A stretch of 64,000 nucleotides of DNA from Emergomyces orientalis (taxonomy: Eukaryota > Ascomycota > Eurotiomycetes > Onygenales > Ajellomycetaceae): positions 248,001 to 312,000 of the forward strand of contig MOWL01000006.1 of NCBI GenBank assembly GCA_002110485.1, written 5' to 3'. Both the position numbers and the translations under genes were made by a program. The notes below the pieces were generated by a model that saw only the letters and a program-made list of their open reading frames with translations, did not search any database and had not been told where the DNA came from. The stretch's first letter is position 1. The number at the start of each line of letters is the position of its first letter. Shown piece by piece: positions 19,850 to 32,433 of this stretch.

Positions 19850-22621
19850 TCACAACGTATTAAAAACACTCTGCATTCCCACAGTCCCCGAATCCTCCCT
19901 TCTCATAACATATGCCCTGACTTCCTGAACTGTCAATCCCGCCCCCGCCGTGCCCTGCGCCGCGTTTCCAGCCCCACCCGTCCTGCTGGTACCGGAGCCA
20001 CCGCCAGACCTACCACTGGTCCCAGTAGTTCCTGCACGAACTCTCTCTCGCAGCGCTTCAGGTCCAACGACGAACAAACTGCCAACTTCTAGCAGGACAT
20101 CGAGCGCGCCACCAACACCTTTAACGGCGTCATCAATGTCCCATGATCGTAACAGGTCCACGTAGCAGGTCATGTCCTTAGTAACCATGAGGCCGCCAGG
20201 CCCGTTGACGGGGAAGCGCTTGAAGTGCTCGAGGAGTAAGGTGCGGACGCCCAGGACGATTTCGGTGAGAAAAATTTTGATGTTGGAGCCGCTGGCGGGG
20301 AGGGAGGTCAAGATTGTAGTGTGTAGGCGGCTGAGGAAGGTGGAGATACCGGCGCAGGTCTAGGCTGGTGTCAGTGAGGAACCGGTTGTGGGCCTTCTCT
20401 ATCGAAAGGAGGGAATTGGGATTATGTTAAGAAACAAACTTACGGGTGTCTGCAGCATCTCCAACCATGCGGTACCACCATCTGCAACACCTTCTTTCGG
20501 GCGAAAATCATTCTTTTTCTGGCCCGAAAGAAGTCGTGAAATCCAGGACAGCGTCACATCTACAGTCTTCTGTTCAATGGAGTTGATTTTATCCTCGATA
20601 CGGTTCATTGTTAGGGCAGCCTTTTTCTCCATATCCCTTCTAATCGTAATGTTTCCAGCTGCCAGCGGAATAAGTACGGTGTTAATGCATGTCATCATGA
20701 GGTGCGTGATGCTAATCGCAGCACGCAAGTTGCGCAAATATGAAAAGTCGGGCTCTGTCTTGGTGGACTCTTGACTTGAGGCGGATTCGAGAGCCCCATC
20801 GAGTGCAACCTCGACGTATCCCTCTCCCATCATAGATAGAAGCATGCTTAGGAGCGCGGAAACATCTTTCGGCGTTTCGCTGTTGACGCTCAATTCCAGA
20901 TCTCGCCCAACCCCTTCTGCGAGCCATTTCAACATTCGCTTCGAAAAAGTGACGTTCAAGCGGCCGTCTTCCTCTGTAAGTTCAATCTCATTGTGTTTTT
21001 GTAAATCCGCATTGTCTTTGAGACCGGCCACGCGCAGTAGCATTCGTTTCTGAGTGGGCGTGAAGTCCGAGGAATCGAGTCGGCTCATATACGCATCTTT
21101 GGCAGAGTTAATAAGTTCGCTGCCGGATTTTGCCAAAGATGACATAAATGTGGTGGTTGACTTCTTCCGGCGACTATGGAAGGTTGTAAATTTGAACATG
21201 AGTGAGGTGTACAGCTCTTCCAAATTCTTTCTTTCTCTTTCGATGTAGGATGAGCCGCCAAAGTATGGAACGAAAAGATCTTCCAATTGCTGGTCCAGGA
21301 TGATGGCTGTCTTGGATGATATAGTTTCTGGGTGTTCTGTCAGTCCGTGAGACTTCATATCGTCGATTAGGCCACTGATATAGCTCCGCGCAGTCTGCAG
21401 GGATCTTAGGAACGCTAACGACGACACGCTATCAGCCTTATCTAATACCATTTCTAACCGCTGCTGTATCGATTGTTGGAAGATCCTCTGTAGAAATTTG
21501 TCCAGAACCTGCTCGTAATACGGAAACGCGCGCTTGATAATCGCAGATTCCTCCTGAACCACCACTTTGACCTCGTCGACCAGCGACTGCAGGCTAGGCT
21601 CAACACCTGGCGGGTCCGCGTCAGGGTCAGCAAGCTTTTCCCACGTCTCCGCATCACCTCCAATCTCCTCAGTAATGAGCTGGCTGCGGTCAATAAAGAA
21701 CTGATGTTGGTTCACAAATAAACCAACAACGCTAGCGCCACCGTTGAAATCGTATAGCACAGCTGCACAGTCACGCATGCCATCAAAGTTTGCTTTCCGA
21801 TAAAAGTCATCAAATTGCTTCAGTAGATCTTTCTCCAGAGTCTCTGAGAATTTCTCGACGATCTCCCTTGTATTTATACGTTTCCCGGCAGAAGAACCGC
21901 CCATGGATCCTCCGTTCATCGCGAGACTGCCATTTCTCTCGCTCCAGCTTGTCGGATCCAACCTTTGGCTTATCTTAAGTAGCTGTCTCGCAATATGCGC
22001 AGACCTGACCTTTCCCTCACCGTTTCCCGATCGTCTCAGATTTTCTAAGAGAGACAACTCTCCGCGGTTGCTAACTTCATCCCAGCACTCGATCAGGAAA
22101 TGCGCATCCAAGGCCCTTCGTCTCTGACGATCAAGTTCCTCCAGTTTCTTTCCCGTTTCAACAGCAACATTGCCACCACCGCCACCGCCTGGCCCATTAA
22201 GTGATGTATCCAACTTCTGAAACGATTCGATGGTCTGATTTAATTTGAGGCCAAGGGAACTAACGTTCTGCGCGTGTTGAGCCTCTGCCCTTCTCACAGC
22301 GGCGGATAGCTCATTTTCCCGTAGCTCCAGATCGCCAGACAGCTCGACCATGCGACGTTGGGCATGTTCGAAGGTACGAATAAGGGGTTTGGGGTCGAAG
22401 GGTTGGTTTCCGCTGGGTCCACCTGATCGGCGCTGGGACGCAGGGATGGCAGTGTCCGAGAGAGACTCGATGAAGTCCTTGACTATGAAATCGCGGTTGG
22501 AGAAAGTTTCGAGAGTGAAGGTTGGCCCCTTGTTGAAAATGGATCTGGTGGCTGTGGAGCGCGCGCTTTGCGAATTTAAGGAGGCCGTATCTGGCATGTT
22601 GGTGGTGATAGGCGGCCCCAT
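19850..22621 (-). CDS. COG6: Conserved oligomeric Golgi complex subunit 6
   Basis: Two exons on the minus strand: 22621-20444 (726 codons) and 20359-19850 (170 codons with stop), joined through GTAAGT...CCTAG in phase 0, giving 895 residues. The N-terminal part (about 85-170) is a helical region with heptads (LRENELSAAVRRAEAQHAQNVSSL), followed by YEQVLDKFLQRIFQQS, the RSYISGLIDDMKSHGL block and a long helical body; the last exon continues TCAGISTFLSRLHTTIL and CYVDLLRSWDID. This order and length fit fungal COG6, a lobe-B subunit of the tethering complex for retrograde traffic within the Golgi. A glycine/threonine-rich insert lies near the end (TTGTSGRSGGGSGTSRTGG). Start at MGPPITT; MPDTASL eight codons on is an alternative. 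Confidence 0.93.
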
Positions 22622-23343
22622 GGGTGCGTGATCATTGGTAGACGGGAAGGAATATAAATGGTTTAGTCATATTCGAGTGCCTAATGTAAGAGTGGCCTTT
22701 AGTCGTAGTCAGTCGCAGAAGAATGTACTGATGATATATAATAGTTGCTGGAGTTTTAGTAGGTGTTGTCGTCGTCGTTAGTCTGGGAGTTCGAATCTAC
22801 CAGGGCCCTATTTCCACGCGAAACTGCTACTGCCACACACTGCATAGTGTTCAGATCTTATTCTAATTTGATTAGAATCTAAATATTTAAAGGTGAAAAT
22901 AGCATGAAAAATAAAAGTATAACCGGAGAGAAAATCGAAATAGGACTTCATTTCATAACAATCATTATATTTCCTGGTTCTGGCTGGAAGTAAATAAATA
23001 TGACAAGTGTCGCCGCAGCTCAGCCAGGGAATGACGCAAAGGCAAATCATCGCAGCCTCAACATGGCGCAGACATCAGAATTAAATACATACTTACGCAA
23101 CTCCTCAAAGACTGACAGCATCTCCCAGTTCCCGAACAAAATACAAAATTACTAATACGGATGAACTGTCGTTTTCTTTTCCGATCTGAATTCTATATAG
23201 TTTGACCCATGGGAACCTATCGCTGAACAACAACTCACATTAGGGTAATAATAAAAAAATCCAACCGCCAACCGCCCTGAGTTGGTCGATACGATTGCCT
23301 CCTAGGCCGCATCCACCAGTTTTGCCAATTCACACCCCGTCTC
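22622..23343. promoter_or_regulatory. Divergent promoter region of COG6 and NUS1
   Basis: About 720 bases between divergent start codons. No specific element was recognised. A tRNA-like GTTCGAATC string at 22789-22797 was examined and is not part of a cloverleaf. Confidence 0.5.
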
Positions 23344-24620
23344 ATGGCTCTCCCCACAGACCCGCGTATCCGCCGGAACTCCCGAATCGATCCCTCAAAG
23401 CTCACTCCCGCCGAGCGCGAGCAGCTCATCAAACCCTACCTCCCAGACCCAGCTATCATCCGCTCAGCCCGTGGCAGCAGGAATGGGAAGCAGAAGCAAA
23501 AGCAGAAGAGGAAACCTATCCGAGCATTCCTCAAATCGAAACTGCATTACCTCGCCTACTTCCTAATCCACGCCTTCTTCAGCATATATATCCGGTTTCG
23601 ACAAGCCTACCATGCCATTATTGATCGGATCCTGGCCATTCTTTACTACCATCACCGCACTCCAGAGCTTATACAAAAGGATGTCCGTGGCTTGAGCCAG
23701 TTACCACAGCATCTGAGCATCGTCTTGATGCTGGGGAAGGATGAGGATGCGTTGGATGTGATTATGGACGAGGTGGCTGAGCTGGTCGCATGGAGCTCGT
23801 GCGCCGGAATACCTATGTTGAGCATATATGAAAAGACGGGTACCGCACCTCCCCCCTTTTTCCCCCCATATCATCGAAATAAAACAACACAAAAATAAAT
23901 AAACCCAACTAACATTATTACAACGCAGGCATCCTAAAATCCTACATCCCTACCCTCCACAAAATAATCATAAGCAAGTTATCAACATATTACGGACCCC
24001 CCTCCCACCAACCCACCCTCCGCCTCTTCGCGCCGCACCATGCCATCTACTCCCCAACCCTCTGCCCACCATCCTCAAAAGCAAACCCAGCCCTCCTCAC
24101 TCTCCTCCTCCTCTCCGCCACAGACGGGCGCGAAACCCTCGTCGACCTTACAAAGACCCTAACCGAAATGGCCCAGCACGGCAAGCTGTCCCCACAAGAT
24201 ATAAGCCCAAAACTCATCGACGCAGAGATCAGCGAGTTGACATCCCCGCCCACGCCGCCGCTGGCTGGTACGCCAGATTCGCACTTTGATGAGCGGAATA
24301 GCGTTGGCTCGTCCGGAGGTACGGGTACTACGGCCGTGTCAGATTCGCCGCGGTTGTCGTCTGCTAGCACTGTGACGGCAGCCACGGAGACAGACGCCGC
24401 AACAGCGGTGCTGATGAAGTCTGATCCGGATCTCTTGATGGTGTTTGGGCCATTTGTGCGGCTGGATGGGTATCCACCGTGGCAGTTGCGATTGACGGAG
24501 ATATATTGTACAGGCAATAAGGGGGGTTTGATTACTGGTGGAGGAGAGGCAGTTGAGTACCAGAAGTTTCTGAAGGGATTGTGGCGGTTTGCGAAGGCGG
24601 AGATGAGGTTTGGGAGGTAA
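23344..24620 (+). CDS. NUS1: Dehydrodolichyl diphosphate synthase complex subunit Nus1
   Basis: Two exons, 23344-23839 and 23929-24620, joined through GTACCG...branch ACTAAC...CGCAG, giving 395 residues. Residues 60-100 hold hydrophobic segments (YLAYFLIHAFFSIYI) typical of the Nus1/NgBR membrane anchor, followed by VRGLSQLPQHLSIVLM and the SCAGIPMLSIYEKTG block, which matches the degenerate cis-prenyltransferase fold. The C-terminus reads DLLMVFGP...LDGYPPWQLRLTEIY...FLKGLWRFAKAEMRFGR, with the terminal RxG motif that completes the active site of its catalytic partner. With the Rer2/Srt1-type subunit it makes dolichol precursors at the ER. A disordered Ser/Thr/Pro insert lies at about residues 245-310, between the fold and the C-terminal block. 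Confidence 0.93.
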
Positions 24621-25487
24621 AATGTGCGGTTGCTTTTGTTGCTCTTTTCCTATTTTTAAATCTTTTTTACTTTGCGTTATTATCACCTGTACTTTTTTCC
24701 CACACCCGTTCTTTTATATTCATTTTGTTTTCTGGATTTAATGTCCTTGCGTGTGCGCTTGTCTCTTCCAATTTGTGCGTCGCGGTATATATTTGTTTTA
24801 ATCCATATTGCTTTGAGTCTGATATATACTACATATACTACATAGGTTCGAAAGGTGACTCCTTTGGGAATCCCTTATTTTTTTCAGGTTTCAGGGAAGC
24901 AGCGGGCTCTGTATTACATTCTGCTGTGATATGTGATACTACTATTATTTGAGAGTTCATTTCTGCCTGGTCCAATATTTATTTATGAACTGCCATCCAG
25001 GGGGCCGCTAGTGACATATGGAAAACAAAACAAAAATTTCCAGCACCCCAATAATCATTAGAACATATTTGTATAAGAAAGATATACCTTAGCCTTGTAT
25101 ACACAAAGAGAGTCCCCATAATAAAGCCTTGTAATAAAGATGGAAAAAATATTATATATCCCGCTTGCTAAGAATAAGACAGATTTCCCGCCATCATAAC
25201 CCATATGGCTTTCCAAACAGCAAATATGTCATACGTTCCGTGCCTGTCAATCTATCATAAAAAGAAAAGGAAAATATCACCTATGGATGCCATCCAACGG
25301 CGCAGTGGTTTGTGGAAATGCTGCAAAAATGCATTGGGATATTCAATGCTTTTACCTTTACCGCCTGAGCTGGCATTGCGGGACGAAAGGATCCATAAAC
25401 ATATACACAATATATATATATATATATATATAGTCCCAATTCACCATCTTTTCAACCCCAAACCCAGTAAATCAAACGGCAGCAGTG
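24621..25487. other. Intergenic between convergent genes
   Basis: Holds two 3' ends, AT-rich sequence, and a (TA)n microsatellite near 25410-25432. No gene seen. Confidence 0.5.
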
Positions 25488-26478
25488 TCACCATCCAGCC
25501 ACACAAGCAAAACACCTCACGACCTCTCCCCCACTTTCCAAAACGCCCTCAACCGCACACCACGAACACACCTTCCGCCCCATATTCTCACCGCCCACTA
25601 CTTCTTCTTCTTCTTCCCGATGCCCCGGCCTAGAATTTTGCGGCGTAGTCTTCCCTCGCCAATCGGAACCTTTGCTTCCAGTGTTATTATCATTATTAGC
25701 CTTGCTACAGCCTGAATCCGAATTCGGAGGGGAATGAGGTATGTTGCAACCGACAGCCATACACTCTCGTAGACAGATGTAACATGTCCGCTCGGCGCAG
25801 AGGTCGCAGTCAGCGTAAGCGTCGAGGGTGGAACGGGTTGTTGGGCGGCGATGGCAGATGTGGCAGGGGGATAGGGAGACGAGGGATGTGGTTTTGCTTG
25901 TTTGTGAAACGGAGGATGTCGACGGGTAAGTATTGTTATGTGTATTGGATTTCATCTTATGGAGAGATGATGACGGTGATGATAATTTTGATATTGCTGT
26001 AGCCGCGGGTAGAGGTGTGCTATTCTCCGAGCCAGTGTTGTAGAAATGCTGTTTCTGTCCTGCAGATATGTTTATTGGAAAAGTACTCCATTCCTGAGAT
26101 TGCTGCTGCTGTTGTTGTTGTAAAAACAAACGGCGGCGCTTTATTGCCACGGGTTGCAAGCATGGTCGAAAGTGATGTGTTCTCCGTTCAGGGCTGGGCC
26201 AAGGAGCAAATTTGGATACTATTGCACCCGACGACGATTCTTTCAAGTACTGACTGTATCCATCTTTAAATTTCTCATCGATATGTTGAGCGTTGCCAGG
26301 GATGAAAGGCGTGCTGATTTAAGAGAGAGCCAAAAAGTCAGTTGTGAGCCACGCAAAAGTGAATTAAAAAATAAAATAAAAAATAACATATAACATCAGC
26401 AGAGGCTGAAGGAAATTCAGGGGAGGAGCTTTACCATGTGCTCATATTGGCATTGATTTGGCTATCCCAACTATCCAT
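25488..26478 (-). CDS. Cys-rich putative zinc-binding protein, function unknown
   Basis: Two exons: 26478-26435 and 26313-25488, joined through GTAAAG...AAATCAG to give 289 residues beginning MDSWDSQINANMST. The short first exon was found by eye and restores a proper ATG for a frame that otherwise lacks one; the joined start reads on as CTPFIPGNAQHIDEKFKDGY. After a disordered middle with a run of seven Gln, a Cys cluster follows: CHIC at about 165-168, CDLC 184-187, CYIC 192-195, then an Asn/Ser-rich spacer and CSWC about 264-267 with CFAC about 282-285. The paired CxxC spacing resembles a RING- or B-box-like metal-binding module, but no named domain is matched confidently. The C-terminal order CSWCAVEG...VVRCFACV looks conserved-type rather than random. 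Confidence 0.75.
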
Positions 26479-28699
26479 ATCTCTCTTCCTCTTTTTCAAG
26501 CTTGTAGCATCTGATATGGGGCATTCTCGCTGTTCACACGCGGACAGGGTCGTTGGCCAGGGGAAGGCGTCATTCTGGGGCTGGTCAGGGATATACATGG
26601 CGAGAAAGAAAAACTGATCGCGCTAGCGGATTGGCAAACCGATCTGTTTATCCAAAAGAGAGATCTCAAGAGGAGAGGTGCATGGTGAAGAGAGTCGTGG
26701 GAGGGAGAAGAAGAAGAAGAAGCGAAGGACGAGGTGCAAGAGGGAGGAGATGGCAGATGGCGAGTGTTGTGGTTTGCTGGCTAGGAATACGCTAGTTTGA
26801 TAAAGCTATCGCTCCTTGGCGGGCGGCCTGGGCGAGGTACAGTACATACTCAGTGTATTCCCTCCCAGGCTACAATGGAGGATTATTCAGGGGGTGTTTA
26901 TGTGATCATTATTGTTGGTTTTGAAGCTGCACGGGATATATGTATTCCTGGAGAATACCATTTTATTCAGGTACTAAAATTTTATGTTGCAATAAACTTT
27001 CGGCGATGCGAAACTTTCCACTGTCATATTTCCATGGGAGAAGAGGCCCATATCCAAGGACTATATATGTAACCCCTGGGAAGAAGAGCCATTGTACGTA
27101 TTTTCTGCAAGTATCCGAGTTTTCAAGAAGGCATTTGGTAGATTCTATCTAAGCCCATTCGTACTCCTTAACCTCGTTTCTCCACGAAAAATATCTGACG
27201 CGCTCGCCCCTGTGGAGTGATCCCTGGCCACTGTGTAGGAAGTTCAAACACCATGTCTTGGAGAAACCGAATTTATCTGAGATGCTTCGCCGCTTGGAAC
27301 GCATCATTTTCACAGCTGACCATATGTTCTTTTCTTTGGAAAATCGCTGTCCTTGATATTTTCCATGTGATTACAGTTCCTCACTTGGATACCTGCACCA
27401 GTATACACATCTCCCTGCTCACAGTTAATATTGTCAAGGGGCCGCTCTCCAGCGCACGCATATTCCATGTGTTCGTCTTGCAGAATATGTCACGTTTAGA
27501 TTCAATCAAATCGAACAGTTCCTTGAATTTGGGCTGGAAAGTTCTCCAGCACCCTTTATTTGGTCACGAGAGATATTCATTCCTGTTCAAACGTGATGAG
27601 GGTGAGCTAGAATGCGGCGATCGTGTGGCAAGATCGTTGAGTGCTGCCCATCTAGTAAAACTTGGAGATCTAAACTGTTGATGATATCTCGGCGCTTACA
27701 AGGTATGCATGGCCAGTTGCAGAGACTTGAAATTGAGCCTTTCCTTTGGATGCAACCAGTGCAGCATAACTCATTTTGATATCCAAAGTACGTACTGTCG
27801 CAATCGCAGGTTGGTAAATGTGGACTATGGAGAGTTATGCGAAGGGAAATTGAGGAGGAGCGGTAAGATCATACTCTGTATTTAACCCTCCCATCCGACG
27901 ATCGTTTTACTGGGCGATGCTTCGACTCGTTGATGTCACGAGCTATTTCATGAATACCTAATTGAGGTTGGGTGGTTAAAGACAAAAAGCTTAGTCACTG
28001 AGCCCAATCTTATCTTCGCCAGTATTTTTTCTCCACGATTCCATTCTGATATTTTCCAATTCTTTAACTCTTTTGTTATTGACTAGAAATAATAAAACGA
28101 CTAGTCTCCGCAGACAAGAAATCCCGCCAGTGATTTGTTTTTGCAAACGGTGGGTAAAAGTTGGCCGGTTTTACACCTTTTTCAAGAAAGTTTGCCATCC
28201 ATCAGCCGATTCCCACAGCCTTGCAGTCATCCCCCACGATGAGCCAAGCGCCAGAAGCCAAAATGGTGATATGAAAATAGCCAGAAACTAACAGGTGACG
28301 CCCGAAATACGGCATTTTTACCGGCGTCCGGCTTCAACGGCTTTTAGTTTCTTACTTATATCAGGTCCAAGGATTTTGATTCAAGATTGATCCCCCGAAA
28401 CTTATGTCACTTTCACTTTGAGCTATGGACGACCTCCTGGCAATTTCAAAGCGACTGGGAGTAGAGCGTGTGTCTAGAGGGTTAGGATAATGACAAAGCC
28501 CAGTTAGATACACCGTTGATCTTTGAGATCAACCTCAAATATCACCTTGCTGGCTGAGAGCTTCTTATTTATTATTATTATTCATTTTTTTTTTAACCCT
28601 CGTCAATTCCCATTTGACGGTTGTTTACTCATATCAACTACTATAGCTCGTATTACAAACCAAGCCTACGGTAGAACACAGTTTAATTAATATATCCCC
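26479..28699. other. Intergenic, upstream of both neighbours
   Basis: About 2.2 kb between divergent genes. The longest frame is 154 codons at 27217-27681 and shows no domain, signal or codon pattern I would trust. No repeats recognised. Confidence 0.45.
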
Positions 28700-31521
28700 A
28701 TGATGGATCGAGAAGCACGACATGGCGGCAGCAAGCGGAAACGAGTATCGAAGGCCTGCGATCGATGTCGAAGCAAGAAGTATCGTTGTGACGGCTTACT
28801 CCCAGCATGTCTGGCGTGTCAAGAATCCGGCCATGGTTGCTCCTACGACCCCATTGCAAAGAAAAGGGGGTTTCCAGAGGGTTACGTTCGCGGTTTGGAG
28901 AAACTTTGGGCTTTGTCAATATCCAACATTAAAGGTCTAGAGGAGGGGGTACTTGAATTGTTAGGATCTAAAGAAATCGAGCCATCTCGGCGAAACCAGC
29001 TCCTGGTCCTGTGGAACAATGAGAGAGCTTCGGAAAAACTATATGAGACATGGAAATCGAGCGAGCTGTATGCAAATGTTGAAGAATTGTTATTATATCC
29101 AGGGTTAACCGCGAATGGGCCACCATGCATTGAAGAAGAAAGGGGAAATATTAAGCCTGAAGACTCAGTATCTGACATTTCTTCCGATATTCAACTTGAG
29201 GACTTCTCAGACTGTCGTATCGGAAAATTTCCGCCATGGGAATTGATTCGAACTCGATATACAGCGCCTTTTCTCCTGAAACGGGCGTAAAGAGAATTAA
29301 GCTTTCTAGCATGAGCAAGGATGCAGAAAGAGAGCTCCCAATTCAAACTCCACACCTCCTCAATATATATTTTGCGCATACACACAGCTGGTTCCCAATT
29401 ATAGCAAAACACGAGATTCTCAGGGCACCCTACGAATATTCAAACTCAGCTTTCCAAACAGGACCAAACATGGCTGGATCGGGAAATTATGCTGCACTTT
29501 GGGCAATTTTAAGCTATACCACTGCCCAGATTCCACCAGGCACTGACGCAAATTCAATTGCCGGGACGAGGTTCAATAACTCCTGCGAAGCAGCAAAAAG
29601 GTTCTATGCCGTTGCTAGAACGTTGATACCAGACGAAAAGGGAAAATTTGAAACTGGACATGTTCAGGCTTTGCTGCTGTTAACTCTTGTAAATATTGGA
29701 TTCGGCGATTGGACAGCTGCATGGGTCCTTTGCGGGCAGGTTACAAGCGTAGCTATTGACTTAGGTCTTGGAACTAGACCAAGGGTCCCAAACCTCCCTA
29801 GACACTCCAAGGAAGAAGAGACATTTCTTGGATGTTTTCTCCTCGACACTCTCATATCTGCTCGTCTGGGCAGGCGCCCACGCATGCGTTCCGATAGCAT
29901 ACAGAATGTCAGTCCATTGGAAGAGGACGGAATCGAAGAATGGAGCCCTTGGGTGGAGGTTTTTCTTCTCCCAAAACTTCATGAAGGAGGAAGTACTTGC
30001 CCTCGTGGACCGCTCCGCGCTTGCAGCACTTTTAACCGGCTGATAGAGCTTTCAAAACTTCTTAATATGCTCTGTGATTGCGACCCTTTGGCTCCAGATG
30101 CCGCAGCGATGGTGCATGAAATTTTTCTGGGTAATCTTAAGGACTGGGAAGCAAAGCTTCCGCAAGGGTGTCGGCTGTCCGATGTTAGCAACAAACTATT
30201 CTCGGGTGAAAGCCCATCACTACTCCCCCAACAGACGTTTTTACTTTGGACACAGATGGCAATGTTGATCATGCTTTCTACCCGTTTGTCACCCCATGTA
30301 CGGCCGCTTTCTTTTCCCCTTCGTCAGGTAATGGATATAACGCTGTCTCTCTTGGCTTCCCAAGCGGACAACTTCACTCAAATTTGCCTTCCTCCTATTT
30401 TCGAATTTCCGCTACGAACCATCATCGACGCTATACGCTTTCAGAACTTATCAAGGTACCAGGATACTGTTTGGTTCGAGTCGGTCGCCAACCAAATATC
30501 CCAGACGGGAGGAATCTGGCCGATTTATGCCTCCTTATTGCAGGACATGAGACCAAATGCATCAGCTGTACAGCCTCCCTATTCTCAAATATTGAATCCA
30601 AGCTCCTCGAGAAGGGACAGCACTTTACAATACCCACAACACTCGTCTCCTAGTGAGAGTATGTATGACATTCTCGATTCACTCGAATCTTTTCTGCAGG
30701 AAGACGCGGACGCCCAACAACCATACGAAGAAAATCAGCCCTTCTTCTCATTCCTTTCAAAGAGGTCCAATGGCCAGACTGGCGACTCTGATTGCGCAAA
30801 TAGCAATGAACCTTTTATCCCCACTTCTCCGCAGGCCGTTGATGACGGCTGGGTGGGCCTGCAACCCTCAAGCCCCGGTATCCGGCAGAACTCATCAATA
30901 ACAACGAGCCTGTCTTCAAGAGCAAGATCAGGAGAAAGCACGCCGCCACCTCCACCGGCGCACATGTTTTATATGTCCACAATCAACCGCCAAAGGATCT
31001 ATCATCATCCCCTGCCCATCAATGGTGGATATACACTGGGGCAACAGCAATGCACATCACCACACCCCAACCGCAAAACACACTCTCCCACCCCCATCCC
31101 TGCTCCTAATGATATAGACTCCATTTTCCACGACCTCCCAACCCCAAACAACAGCGAAACCTCCAACTCGGCGTCTAAACCCCATGAATCCCCCACTGCC
31201 CACCGCCACCACCACAACGATAATCCCCACACCCACACACAACTCATCATCGATTTATATGAGGACAAATCCTTCGAAGACGCACTCCTCAACAACGACG
31301 ATGACAATTTCATGGTGGACAGTGCTCGTGAACCTCAGAAGCAGGGAGGGGAGAAGGAAACAGGGGAGGGTAAAGGGAAGCAACGGTTGCTTAGCGCGAT
31401 TATGCGACCACCGTCGATTGCGGATATTTGGCCACCACCGGGGTTTTTCCCGCATGCGTTTGGGGAGGAGGGGGAAGGGGGGGCTGAGGAAGATAGGGAA
31501 ACGATAGCGATTGGTGGATGA
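28700..31521 (+). CDS. Zn(II)2Cys6 transcription factor, QutA/QA-1F-like
   Basis: The first exon from 28700 encodes KRKRVSKACDRCRSKKYRC, with the six zinc cysteines at residues 20, 23, 30, 37, 40 and 47, then KKRGFPEGYVRGLEKLWAL, a block seen after the zinc cluster in quinate-pathway activators. The second frame (29236-31521) carries the fungal regulator middle homology: LLNIYFAHTHSWFPIIAKHEILR, YAALWAILSY and FLGCFLLDTLISARLGRRP. A Pro/Ser/His-rich tail contains DIDSIFHDLPTP. The frames differ, so a junction is needed near 29070-29330: either an intron 29068-29264 (GTATGC...TACAG, 197 nt) or 29217-29326 (GTATCG...GCAG, 110 nt); a real frameshift cannot be excluded. No quinate genes lie nearby, so its target is unknown. 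Confidence 0.85.
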
Positions 31522-32433
31522 TTTGCAACTGCGAATCGATCTGTGGAATGTGGGTAATGTGTAGATAGAAGTGTTCGGATGAGTTGTATTCGCTGGTGTG
31601 GTTGCGCTTGATATTAAGGCACATGGACATGCCCAGAAGGAGTTATGAAGAATTTTAAATAGGAAACATAATAATCAAATCTCAATTCTGTTTTGGGGGG
31701 GGAGGGGGGGGAATGGAAAATTGTTCACACTGATGCCTGCCTAGGGAGATTTGTTCCTGTTTAATTTTTCACAAGCAGGAGTCCCTCACAAAGGACCCAA
31801 TCACTTTGAATTATTATCGACCAAAGCCAGCTTCAAATGTGCAGAAGTGGGAAATAAGAAACAACGAACAGGTCATTCCACTCTATTATCAGGTGAGAAC
31901 AAAACCATGTGTATCCTCCCTAGGTACGTACGTACGTATTGTATGGCACGATAGTCATAAGAACTTACCCAGATATGTAGTTAATTAAAAGGAATAAAAA
32001 CTCCCTAGAGCCAGTGCAAAATAGAGAAAAGTGAAAGAAAACCTCCCGAGTCCTGGAAAGAGAAATAAAAAGAGAGAGAGTGCTGGTGAAGAGGAAAAGT
32101 GAAAAGTGAAAAGCGAAAACGCCTAATGAATACCAAACCCACCATGATAACCCCGATTAAAAAAGCAAAGGGGGAAATTGACAAGAATCTTTTAATAGTA
32201 AATAGCAAGATGGGACGATGGCAAGTGAATGCCATGCCTGACTGTCTGAAGCAGACGGGAATTTCGAAAAGTGAGAAAAATAAGGAAAGAACAAGGAAAA
32301 GAATACAAAATAAATACAGGTGGGAAAAGAAAAAGAAAAAAAAATTAGAAAGGCAGAAAAAGTATGAAAAGCGGAACAGTAAAGCAAGGTCAACTCAATG
32401 TCCAAGGTCCAACCATTACTAAGAGTTTCGGTC
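31522..32433. other. Intergenic between convergent genes
   Basis: Holds both 3' ends, a G-rich run at 31693-31710, a short GTAC repeat near 31923-31938, and purine-rich sequence to 32390. No gene seen. Confidence 0.5.

Noticed and set aside
22780..22815. GTTCGAATC string like a tRNA B box
   Set aside because: The T-stem has a mismatch and no A box or cloverleaf could be built.
27217..27681. 154-codon plus-strand frame
   Set aside because: No recognisable motif, no splice-supported extension, irregular composition.
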